Source: Solirubrobacteraceae bacterium
GTDB taxonomy: Bacteria > Actinomycetota > Thermoleophilia > Solirubrobacterales > Solirubrobacteraceae
Assembly (NCBI GenBank): GCA_025935735.1
Contig: JAICUS010000329.1
Coordinates: forward strand, 1-6,922
Direction: 5' to 3'
DNA: 6,922 nt
The number at the start of each line of letters is the position of its first letter. Position 1 is the stretch's first letter. Under the pieces are notes generated by a model. It worked only from the letters and a program-made list of their open reading frames with translations. It was not told the DNA's origin and did no database searches. The position numbers and the translations under genes were made by a program. This document shows, in pieces, positions 1-5,974 of the stretch.

Positions 1-723
1 ATAGAGGTGCAGGTCCGGGCAGACCGCGACGCGCTGGAACCCGGGATCGAGGTCCGGTCCGGGCCCGGCGAGAACGTCGTAGAGCAGCGCGACGTCAGCC
101 GGCGTGCGGGCGATCGGCCCCGCGTGGTCGAGCGTCCGGGCGAGGGGGAAGACGCCGTCCAGGGACACCCGGCCGAACGTCGGCTTGAGCCCGCTCACGC
201 CGCAGAACGCGGCCGGGATGCGGATCGACCCGCCGGTGTCGGTCCCCAGCGCCAGCGCGGCCATGCCGGTGGCCACGGCGACCGCGGAGCCGCCGCTGGA
301 GCCGCCGGCCACCCGTGTGCGGTCGACCGGATTGCCCAGCGGCGGGTAGTGCGGGTTGACGCTCGTGATGCCCCAGGCGAACTCGTGCGTGAGGGTCTTG
401 CCCACGACGATCGCGCCGGCCTCGCGCGCCCGCCGGACCGTCTCGGCGTCGGTCCGCGGGACGTGGCCGGCGAACACCGGCGAGCCGTTCGCCGTCACCA
501 CGCCGGCCGTCTCGAAGATGTCCTTGACGGCGAGCGTCAGCCCTTCGAGCGGGCGGGCCTCGCCGCGCGCGTAGCGGCGCTCGGCCTCCTCCGCCTCGGC
601 CCGGGCGGACTCGAGCGTCAGCGCGACGAACGCGCCGTCGTCCGCGTTGACGGCGGCCAGCTCCTCCACCGGCGAGCGCTCGCGGGCGGCGAAGGCCGCC
701 CGGAGCTCGACCGCGGAGATCAC
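1..723 (-). CDS. Amidase-signature (AS) family hydrolase, 3' end cut by window edge
   Basis: Reading leftward from GTG at 723, the frame stays open for 241 codons to the window edge. Seen: the AS-family catalytic set, with Lys67 in LAVKDIFET, the cis-Ser at 142 in AGGSSGGSA, and the nucleophile Ser166 in [11 protein letters not shown]. The 24-residue gap between the two serines equals that of mammalian FAAH (Ser217/Ser241). The downstream [10 protein letters not shown] block is also typical. Family knowledge: these enzymes hydrolyse amides, or act as GatA in tRNA-dependent amidation; the substrate cannot be read from this fragment. Full-length members usually have about 450-500 residues, so roughly the N-terminal half is here. 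The N-terminus before Lys67 is short and lacks part of the usual leading helices. The GTG overlaps the upstream hydrolase stop as GTGA, implying translational coupling in one operon and supporting this start. No gatB or gatC is visible, so I would not call it GatA. Confidence 0.93.
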   Translation of the reverse strand, partial: MISAVELRAAFAARERSPVEELAAVNADDGAFVALTLESARAEAEEAERRYARGEARPLEGLTLAVKDIFETAGVVTANGSPVFAGHVPRTDAETVRRAREAGAIVVGKTLTHEFAWGITSVNPHYPPLGNPVDRTRVAGGSSGGSAVAVATGMAALALGTDTGGSIRIPAAFCGVSGLKPTFGRVSLDGVFPLARTLDHAGPIARTPADVALLYDVLAGPGPDLDPGFQRVAVCPDLHLY

Positions 724-1526
724 GCCAGGAACTCCAGCAGCAGCTCGTTGACCTCGGCGGCGGCGTCGAGCTGCATCCAGTGGCTCGCGCCCTCGATGCG
801 CTCGTAGCGCCACGGGCCGGCGACGTGCTCGCGCGAGCGCTCCATCTGTCCCTCGGTGAGGAAGGCGTCGCCGCCGCTCCACAGGCCGAGCGTCGGCGCC
901 TGCACGGGCGGCACGGCGCGCGGCGGGTCGAGCTCGCGCGCGGGGTGCACGTTCGCCCGGTACCAGCCGAGCGCGGCGGTGAGCGCGCCCGGCTCCGACA
1001 GCGCCTGCAGGCGCTCCTCGAGGTCCGGGTGCGACGCCGCCCACTCGCGCGCCAGGCGCCAGTCGTCGCGCATCAGCAGCTCCTCGGCCACGCCCTCGAA
1101 CTGGAACAGCAGCATGTACCAGGACAGCCGCCGCTGCTCGATCGTGCGCGTGCTGCGCAGCGCCGGGTGGCCGACGGACATGACCACCAGCCGCTCGACG
1201 CGGTCGGGGACGAACGCGGCCAGGGCCCAGGCGACGCTCGCGCCCCAGTCGTGGCCGACCACGCGCACGCGCTCGATGTCCAGCGCGTCCAGCAGCGCCA
1301 CCATGTCGGCCACGCTGCGGCCGACCCGGTAGGCGCCGACCTCGGCCGGCTTCTCGGACGCGCCGAAGCCGCGCAGGTCGGGCGCGAGCGCCCGCATTCC
1401 GGCGCCGTTGAGCGCCGCGATCTGGCGGCGCCAGAGCCGTGAGGAGTCCGGAAAGCCGTGCAACAGCAGCACGGGTGGACCGGCGCCCTCGTCGAGCACC
1501 GCGAGCTGCACTCCGTCTCCGGTCAT
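720..1526 (-). CDS. Alpha/beta-hydrolase, epoxide-hydrolase-like
   Basis: The 268-residue product has the order of an alpha/beta-hydrolase fold enzyme with a cap. Seen: HGFPDSS (23-29) forms the oxyanion region. The nucleophile elbow is VGHDWGAS with Asp93, not Ser. The acid is Asp220 in SGGDAFLTEG and the base is His249 in GASHWMQLD. An Asp nucleophile in GHDWG is the signature of epoxide hydrolases and haloalkane dehalogenases. Cap tyrosines Tyr137 (SWYMLLFQ) and Tyr189 (GWYRAN) match the pair that activates the epoxide oxygen, favouring epoxide hydrolase. About 270-320 residues is normal for the family. I place the start at ATG 1526. An in-frame GTG at 1535 would add three residues and sits nearer a possible transcription start. 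The frame extends upstream to 1949, but that part lies antisense to korA and resembles nothing. The stop overlaps the amidase start. Substrate unknown. Confidence 0.9.
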   Translation of the reverse strand: MTGDGVQLAVLDEGAGPPVLLLHGFPDSSRLWRRQIAALNGAGMRALAPDLRGFGASEKPAEVGAYRVGRSVADMVALLDALDIERVRVVGHDWGASVAWALAAFVPDRVERLVVMSVGHPALRSTRTIEQRRLSWYMLLFQFEGVAEELLMRDDWRLAREWAASHPDLEERLQALSEPGALTAALGWYRANVHPARELDPPRAVPPVQAPTLGLWSGGDAFLTEGQMERSREHVAGPWRYERIEGASHWMQLDAAAEVNELLLEFLA

Positions 1527-1543
1527 CTGCCGCACCGTGCGAG

Positions 1544-1570
1544 AGACTATTGACTGTTGAGTCGCATCAA
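1544..1570 (-). promoter_or_regulatory. Weak candidate promoter for the hydrolase-amidase operon
   Basis: On the minus strand TTGATG (1570-1565) is followed after 15 bp by TAGTCT (1549-1544). This is a sub-optimal spacer and a poor -10 box. Transcription would start near 1537, just before GTG 1535 or 11 bp before ATG 1526, and no Shine-Dalgarno is visible. The location in a divergent spacer requires a promoter here; these exact boxes are a guess. Confidence 0.25.
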
Positions 1571-1571
1571 C
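1556..1571. repeat. Inverted repeat GTTGA-N6-TCAAC in the divergent spacer
   Basis: Perfect 5-bp arms at 1556-1560 and 1567-1571 with a 6-bp spacer. A second short inverted repeat, GACT-N4-AGTC at 1552-1563 (arms at 1552-1555 and 1560-1563), overlaps it. The repeat lies over the candidate minus-strand -35 and upstream of the korA -35, where a regulator could affect both operons. Arms this short can occur by chance, so the operator role is only a suggestion. Confidence 0.3.
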
Positions 1572-1581
1572 GCTCGCCTCA

Positions 1582-1610
1582 TTGAAACCGTCCTTGGGTA
1601 ACGGCATAAA
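1582..1610 (+). promoter_or_regulatory. Sigma70-like promoter of korAB
   Basis: TTGAAA (1582-1587, 5 of 6 to TTGACA), an exactly 17-bp spacer, then CATAAA (1605-1610, 4 of 6 to TATAAT). The predicted transcription start is about 1617-1618, on the GTG proposed as the korA start, so the mRNA would be leaderless. The stretch is unusually AT-rich for this window. It also explains why the upstream in-frame TTG at 1582 should not be the start: it is the -35 box. Confidence 0.6.
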
Positions 1611-1617
1611 CACGGGT

Positions 1618-3441
1618 GTGAAGGTCAGCCATACGCGCGAACGGGTCGTCGTTCGCCTCGCCGGTGACTCCGGCGACGGGATGCAGCTCGCGGGCAGCCG
1701 GTTCACCGACGCCACGGCGATCCTGGGCAACGACCTCGCGACGCTGCCGGACTTCCCGGCGGAGATCCGCGCGCCGGCCGGCACGGTGGCCGGCGTCTCG
1801 GCCTTCCAGATCCACTTCGCCTCGCGCGACATCCTCACGCCGGGCGACTCGCCGGACGTGCTGGTGGCCATGAATCCCGCGGCCCTGAAGGCGAACCTGC
1901 CGCTGATGCGGCGGGGCGCGACGATCCTGCTCAACGAGGACGCGTTCACCGTGCGCGCGGTGCAGAAGGCGGGCTATGAGGTGAGCCCGCTCGACGACGG
2001 CACGCTCGACCAGTTCACGGTCCGCCGCGTCCCGATGAGCTCGCTGACGCAGCGGGCGGTCGAGAGCGTCGACGGCGCGTCCAGCCGCGACGCGCAGAAG
2101 GCCAAGAACCTGTTCGCCCTCGGCGTGCTGAGTTGGCTTTATGACCGTCCGACCGCGGTCACCGAGCGGTGGATCCGCGCCAAGTTCGGCGAGACGCCGA
2201 CGGGCGAGGCGAACCTGGCGGCGTTCCGTGCCGGCTGGAGCTTCGGCGAGACGTCGGAGCTGATCGACGTGCAGGTGAAGGTCAACCCGTCCTCGGACGC
2301 CTTGCCGGGGACGTATCGCAACCTGAACGGCACCGAGGCGACCGCGCTCGGGCTGATCGCCGCGTCGGTCAAGAGCGGGCTGCCGCTGGTGTTCGGCGCC
2401 TACCCGATCACGCCGGCGTCCGAGCTGCTGCACGCCCTGTCGCGCCACCAGGCGATGGGCGTGCGGACGATCCAGGCCGAGGACGAGATCGCCGCGGCGT
2501 CGATCGCGCTCGGCGCGGGGTTCGGCGGCGCGCTCGGCGTCACGTGCACGAGCGGGCCGGGGATGGACCTCAAGACCGAGACGATCGGGCTGGCGGTGAC
2601 GCTCGAGCTGCCGATGGTGATCATCGACGTCCAGCGCGCCGGGCCGTCCACCGGCATGCCGACCAAGACCGAGCAGTCCGACCTGCTGCAGGCGCTGCAC
2701 GGCCGCCACGGCGAGTCGCCGCTGCCGGTGCTGGCCGCCTCCTCGCCCGGGCAGTGCTTCGACGCGGTCTACGAGGCCGTGCGGGTGGCCGTCTGCTACC
2801 GGACGCCGGTGATCCTGCTCAGCGACCTCTTCCTGGCCAACTCGAGCGAGCCGTGGCTGATCCCGGACGCGGCGTCGCTGGAGCCGATCGAGCCGCGGTT
2901 CCGGGTGAAGTGCGGCAACGGGACGCCGTTCCTGCCCTACGCGCGCGACGACCGGCTCGCCCGGCCGTGGGTGGCGCCCGGCACGCCGGGGCTGCAGCAC
3001 CGGATCGGCGGGCTGGAGAAGGCGGACGGCACCGGCAACATCTCCTACGACGGGCTCAACCACGAGCGGATGACCGAGCTGCGGGCGGCGAAGGTCGCCG
3101 GCGTCGAGGTGCCGCCGCTGGAGGTGGACGGCGACGGCGACCTGCTCGTGCTGGGCTGGGGCTCGTCCTACGGGTCGATCGCCGCGGGCGCGCGGCGGGT
3201 GCGCGAGGCGGGCGGGCAGGTGGCCACGGCGCATCTGCGCCACCTGCACCCGCTGCCGGCGAACCTCGGCTCGGTGCTGCGGTCGTTCGAGCGCGTGCTG
3301 GTGCCGGAGATGAACTCGGGCCAGCTGGCGCACGAGCTGCGCGCGCAGCTGCTGGTGGACGTCGAGTCGTACACGAAGGTCCAGGGGCAGCCGCTGCTGC
3401 CCTCGGAGATGGAGCAGGCGATCCTGGAGCGGATCCGATGA
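1618..3441 (+). CDS. korA: 2-oxoacid:ferredoxin oxidoreductase, fused gamma-alpha subunit (KorA, probably 2-oxoglutarate)
   Basis: With KorB this enzyme oxidatively decarboxylates a 2-oxoacid, probably 2-oxoglutarate, with CoA and ferredoxin to give succinyl-CoA, CO2 and reduced ferredoxin in the cytoplasm. Seen in the 607-residue product: an N-terminal gamma domain opening with LAGDSGDGM (14-22) and running to about 190. The pyrimidine-binding alpha domain starts near 238 and has YPITPASE (262-269), whose Thr is a known 2-oxoacid-contact position, plus CTSGPGMDLKTE and QRAGPSTGMPT (339-349). The C-terminal domain II runs from about 508 to the end. The gamma-alpha fusion and size match two-subunit KorA enzymes such as the mycobacterial one (about 650 residues). 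Start: GTG 1618 coincides with the predicted transcription start. An alternative TTG at 1582 would add 12 residues but overlaps the -35 box. The stop overlaps korB as ATGA. Choice of 2-oxoglutarate over pyruvate rests on family architecture only. Confidence 0.95.
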   Translation: MKVSHTRERVVVRLAGDSGDGMQLAGSRFTDATAILGNDLATLPDFPAEIRAPAGTVAGVSAFQIHFASRDILTPGDSPDVLVAMNPAALKANLPLMRRGATILLNEDAFTVRAVQKAGYEVSPLDDGTLDQFTVRRVPMSSLTQRAVESVDGASSRDAQKAKNLFALGVLSWLYDRPTAVTERWIRAKFGETPTGEANLAAFRAGWSFGETSELIDVQVKVNPSSDALPGTYRNLNGTEATALGLIAASVKSGLPLVFGAYPITPASELLHALSRHQAMGVRTIQAEDEIAAASIALGAGFGGALGVTCTSGPGMDLKTETIGLAVTLELPMVIIDVQRAGPSTGMPTKTEQSDLLQALHGRHGESPLPVLAASSPGQCFDAVYEAVRVAVCYRTPVILLSDLFLANSSEPWLIPDAASLEPIEPRFRVKCGNGTPFLPYARDDRLARPWVAPGTPGLQHRIGGLEKADGTGNISYDGLNHERMTELRAAKVAGVEVPPLEVDGDGDLLVLGWGSSYGSIAAGARRVREAGGQVATAHLRHLHPLPANLGSVLRSFERVLVPEMNSGQLAHELRAQLLVDVESYTKVQGQPLLPSEMEQAILERIR

Positions 3442-4439
3442 CCGCGTTGACGAAGGCCGACTTCCAGTCCGACCAGGAGACGCGCTGGTGCCCGGGTTGC
3501 GGCGACTATGCCGTCTTGGCGGCGGTGCAGGGCTTCTTCCCGGCGCTGGGGATCCCGCCGGAGCGGATCGTCTTCGTGTCCGGCATCGGCTGCGCCGGGC
3601 GGTTCGCCTACTACATGGACACCTACGGGATGCACGGGATCCACGGGCGCGGGCCGGCGCTGGCCACGGGGCTGGCGGCCGCGCGCGACGACCTGTCGAT
3701 CTGGGTGGTCACCGGGGACGGCGACGCGCTGTCGATCGGCGGCAACCACCTCATCCACGCGCTGCGGCGCAACGTGCCGGTGAAGATCCTGCTGTTCAAC
3801 AACCAGATCTACGGGTTGACCAAGGGGCAGGCGTCGCCCACGTCCGAGCGCGGGAAGGTGACGAAGTCGACCCCGTTCGGGGCGATCGACGGGCCGTTCA
3901 ACCCGGTGTCGCTGGCGCTGGGCGCGGAGGCGACGTTCGTGGCACGGACGGTCGACACCGACAAGCAGCACCTGCCGGGCGTGCTGCGGGCGGCGGCGGA
4001 GCACGAGGGCGCCGCGCTGGTCGAGATCTACCAGAACTGCCCGGTGTTCAACGACGGGGCGTTCGACGCGCTGCGCGACAAGAAGCAGGGCGCGGCGAAC
4101 CGGATCCTTCTGGAGCACGGGCAGCCGATCCGGTTCGGCGTGGACGGGTCGCAGGGGGTCGTGCGGGGGGTCGACGGCGACCTGCGGTTCGCGCCGGTCT
4201 CCGAGGTCGGCGAGGGCGCGCTGGTGGTCCACGACGCGCACCGCGACGACCCTTCGCTGGCGTTCGCGCTGTCGCGGCTGTCCTCCTCGCCGGACGGGCC
4301 GACGCCGATCGGCATCTTCCGCGACGTCGCGCGGCCGGTGTCCGGCCGGGAGCTCACGCGGCAGATGCGGGCCGCGCGGCCGGGCGACGGGGAGCTCGAC
4401 GCGCTCCTGCGCGCCGGCGACACCTGGATTGTCAGTTAG
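3438..4439 (+). CDS. korB: 2-oxoacid:ferredoxin oxidoreductase, beta subunit (KorB)
   Basis: The 333-residue catalytic partner of KorA binds thiamine diphosphate, Mg and the [4Fe-4S] cluster that passes electrons to ferredoxin. Seen: cluster ligands Cys18 and Cys21 in WCPGCGDY, Cys52 in GIGCAGR and Cys201 in QNCPVFND. Their spacing closely follows the crystallised Sulfolobus enzyme (12, 15, 46, 197). The thiamine-diphosphate/Mg motif is GDGDALSIGGNH (93-104), completed by NNQIYGLTKGQASPT (121-135). The C-terminal 80-100 residues (DKKQG to the end) form the usual tail, with a DPSLAFALSRL segment. The ATG start lies in the ATGA overlap with korA, so translation is probably coupled. No ferredoxin-like delta subunit gene follows, so a separately encoded ferredoxin must be the acceptor. 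The stop overlaps the convergent small gene by 8 bp. Confidence 0.96.
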   Translation: MTALTKADFQSDQETRWCPGCGDYAVLAAVQGFFPALGIPPERIVFVSGIGCAGRFAYYMDTYGMHGIHGRGPALATGLAAARDDLSIWVVTGDGDALSIGGNHLIHALRRNVPVKILLFNNQIYGLTKGQASPTSERGKVTKSTPFGAIDGPFNPVSLALGAEATFVARTVDTDKQHLPGVLRAAAEHEGAALVEIYQNCPVFNDGAFDALRDKKQGAANRILLEHGQPIRFGVDGSQGVVRGVDGDLRFAPVSEVGEGALVVHDAHRDDPSLAFALSRLSSSPDGPTPIGIFRDVARPVSGRELTRQMRAARPGDGELDALLRAGDTWIVS

Positions 4440-4746
4440 GCGGCGGTGTGCTCGCCGCGAGCGGCTCGGCGGGGGTCGCGCCGGTCTCGTCCACCACGCC
4501 CAGCGAGCCGAGCTCGGCCACCAGCACGACATGGCGGGCGGCCAGCGCGAGGTAGTCGTGGTGCTCGGGCGCCCGGGCGCCGTCCGGCCAGCTGACCGTG
4601 GCGTCCGTGAGCGCCAGGAAGTCGTCCGTGCGCGCGTTCAGGAAGTCCGTGGTGCGGGAGCGGAAGCCCTCGTTGGGCAGCAGGAGCGTGCCCTCGATCT
4701 CGTGACGCGCCGTCTCGATCCGGACGCGCTCGCGGCGGAAGTGCAT
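4432..4746 (-). CDS. Small conserved hypothetical protein, DUF6812-like
   Basis: A 104-residue protein beginning MHFRRERVRIET, then HEIEGTLLLP (15-24), a TDFLN segment (33-37) and FLALTDATV (43-51). This layout, a basic first strand, a short beta stretch ending in P, a (S/T)DFLN turn and an LTDA strand, matches my recollection of the DUF6812 family of about 100-residue actinobacterial proteins. I could not search to confirm it. The likely fold is a small all-beta domain. There is no signal peptide, no membrane segment and no catalytic motif; the last 15 residues are Ala/Pro-rich and probably disordered. The frame extends upstream to 4914, but that part is antisense to the neighbouring hydrolase and looks non-coding. 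ATG 4746 falls exactly at the predicted transcription start, so the gene is probably leaderless. Function unknown. Confidence 0.75.
   Translation of the reverse strand: MHFRRERVRIETARHEIEGTLLLPNEGFRSRTTDFLNARTDDFLALTDATVSWPDGARAPEHHDYLALAARHVVLVAELGSLGVVDETGATPAEPLAASTPPPN
4440..4458 (+). terminator. Possible hairpin just after korB stop
   Basis: GCGGCG (4440-4445) pairs with CGCCGC (4453-4458) around a 7-base loop, starting on the base after the korB TAG. There is no U-tract. It lies inside the 3' coding end of the opposite gene. Short GC stems are common in such DNA, so this is weak evidence of termination. Confidence 0.25.
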
Positions 4747-4752
4747 GGGTTC

Positions 4753-4758
4753 AGTATC
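4753..4758 (-). promoter_or_regulatory. -10 box for the DUF6812-like gene (leaderless)
   Basis: GATACT on the minus strand, 4 of 6 to TATAAT, lies 6 bp before ATG 4746. Transcription would start on the A of the start codon. No convincing -35 box is visible 16-19 bp further up, and there is no Shine-Dalgarno. Confidence 0.4.
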
Positions 4759-4779
4759 GGGCCTGTCGCGGTGCGCCTG

Positions 4780-4785
4780 TAGGGT
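4780..4785 (+). promoter_or_regulatory. -10 box for the metal-dependent hydrolase gene
   Basis: TAGGGT lies 10 bp before ATG 4796, so the 5' leader would be only about 4 bases. TANNNT boxes at this distance are common before leaderless or near-leaderless actinobacterial genes. No good -35 is seen. The box and the opposing GATACT box share a 49-bp spacer, so the two promoters are back to back. Confidence 0.4.
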
Positions 4786-4795
4786 TCCGCGCCCC

Positions 4796-5974
4796 ATGTT
4801 GGACATCGACGCCATCCTGCGCCCCTGGTGGGACGACGTGGTCGCGCGCCACGGGCCGCTCTCGCTGTTCGACGTCCACACGCACATCGGCGCCAACGAT
4901 CCGGACGGCTTCAAGCAGTCGCCGGAGGAGCTGCTGCGGGTGTTGGCGGCGGCCGACGCGCGGGCGGTGGTGTTCCCGATGCACGAGCCGGACGGCTATC
5001 CGGCGGCCAACGACGTGGCGATCGCCGCCGCTTCCTCCTCGGACGGGCGGCTGGAGGCGTTCTGCCGGATCGACCCGCGGGCTTCCGATCCGGCGGGGGA
5101 GGCGGAGCGGTGCCTGGACGCCGGGGCGGTGGGGATCAAGTTCCACCCGCGCGCGGAGCGCTTCACGCTGGCCGAGCCGGGCGTGCGCTCGGTCGTGGCG
5201 GTGGCGCACGAGCGGCGGGTGCCGGTGCTCTTCCACGCCGGCCGGGGGATCCCGGCGCTGGGGGAGGACACGGTGCGGCTGTCGGGCGAGTTCACCGGCG
5301 CGCGGTTGATCCTGGCCCACGCGGCGATCTCCGACCTGGCGTGGCTGTGGCGCGTGCTGCCGGATCACCCGAACGTGTTCATCGACACCGCCTGGTGGAA
5401 CCCGGCCGACCTGATCGCGCTCTTCGCGCTGGTCGCGCCCTCGCAGATCCTGTTCGCCAGCGACTCGCCGTACGGGCTGCCGATGACCTCGGCGTTCGCG
5501 CACGTCCGCTGCGCCCTGCAGGCCGGGCTCTCGGACGAGCAGCTGCGCTGCGTGCTCGGCGAGCAGACGGCGCGGCTGGTGCGCGGCGAGGATCCGGTGT
5601 GGGTGGGCGAGGCGCCCGGCCAGCCCACACGCGCCCTGGACCTGTCTCTGGAGCGCGTCGTCACGCATCTGGTGTCCGCCATCGGGCGGGCGTTCGGCGG
5701 CGGTGACCCCAGCGAGCCGGTCGCGCTGGCCCGGCTGGCCGCCGCGGTCGGCGACGACAGCCCGGTCGCCCCGGTCTGCGCGGCCGTGCTCGAGCTGCTC
5801 GACCTCTTCCGCGACCACCTCGCCCCGCCGGAGCCCGGCCAACCGCGCCCGGCCGCCGCTCGCTTCGTCGTCGCCGCCCTGACGGTCGCCCGCACCCCCG
5901 ACGTCCCGCTCCCGGCCGATCTCCACGCCCCGCCGCCGACCCGCGACGAGGCGGACGCCGGCTACACGCTCTAG
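4796..5974 (+). CDS. TIM-barrel metal-dependent hydrolase (amidohydrolase-2 type) with C-terminal extension
   Basis: A 392-residue cytoplasmic protein. Seen: a FDVHTHIG motif on strand 1 with metal ligands His28 and His30, IKFHPR (Lys115, His117), FHAGRG (His147), LAHAA (His175) and FASDSPYG on the last strand with Asp223. This order matches the amidohydrolase_2 group (ACMSD-like decarboxylases and hydrolases), which use one divalent metal. The barrel ends near residue 240. The remaining 150 residues are not part of that family: an Ala/Leu-rich, probably helical region (about 270-350) and a Pro-rich tail. Substrate unknown. Start: ATG 4796 follows a TAGGGT box. An earlier in-frame ATG at 4745 would add 17 unconvincing residues and run into the divergent gene's start. 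The stop shares CTAG with the convergent secreted-protein gene. Codon bias changes along the gene (third position G-rich early, C-rich late). Confidence 0.88.
   Translation: MLDIDAILRPWWDDVVARHGPLSLFDVHTHIGANDPDGFKQSPEELLRVLAAADARAVVFPMHEPDGYPAANDVAIAAASSSDGRLEAFCRIDPRASDPAGEAERCLDAGAVGIKFHPRAERFTLAEPGVRSVVAVAHERRVPVLFHAGRGIPALGEDTVRLSGEFTGARLILAHAAISDLAWLWRVLPDHPNVFIDTAWWNPADLIALFALVAPSQILFASDSPYGLPMTSAFAHVRCALQAGLSDEQLRCVLGEQTARLVRGEDPVWVGEAPGQPTRALDLSLERVVTHLVSAIGRAFGGGDPSEPVALARLAAAVGDDSPVAPVCAAVLELLDLFRDHLAPPEPGQPRPAAARFVVAALTVARTPDVPLPADLHAPPPTRDEADAGYTL

Noticed and set aside
7..807. Rightward 266-codon frame over the amidase
   Set aside because: Arg/Gly-rich shadow; the opposite strand encodes a complete amidase signature.
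1527..1949. N-terminal extension of the alpha/beta-hydrolase frame to 1949
   Set aside because: It is antisense to the korA gamma domain and crosses the divergent promoter region; no signal peptide or domain resemblance.
1579..3333. Open frame of 584 codons antisense to korA
   Set aside because: Extremely Arg/Gln/Asp/His-rich with no family resemblance; a product of GC-rich third positions opposite a well-supported gene.
2169..3437. Long upstream extension of the korB frame within korA
   Set aside because: The part before ATG 3438 is Arg/Gly/Ala shadow sequence of korA; KorB homology begins at MTALTKADFQ, next to the ATGA junction.
3168..4532. Open frame of 454 codons antisense to korB
   Set aside because: Same low-complexity Arg-rich composition; korB on the other strand has all its catalytic motifs.
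5600..5760. Replication terminus (dif-like site) at the skew change
   Set aside because: No AT-rich dif-like 28-mer is visible; the skew sample is too small to claim a terminus.
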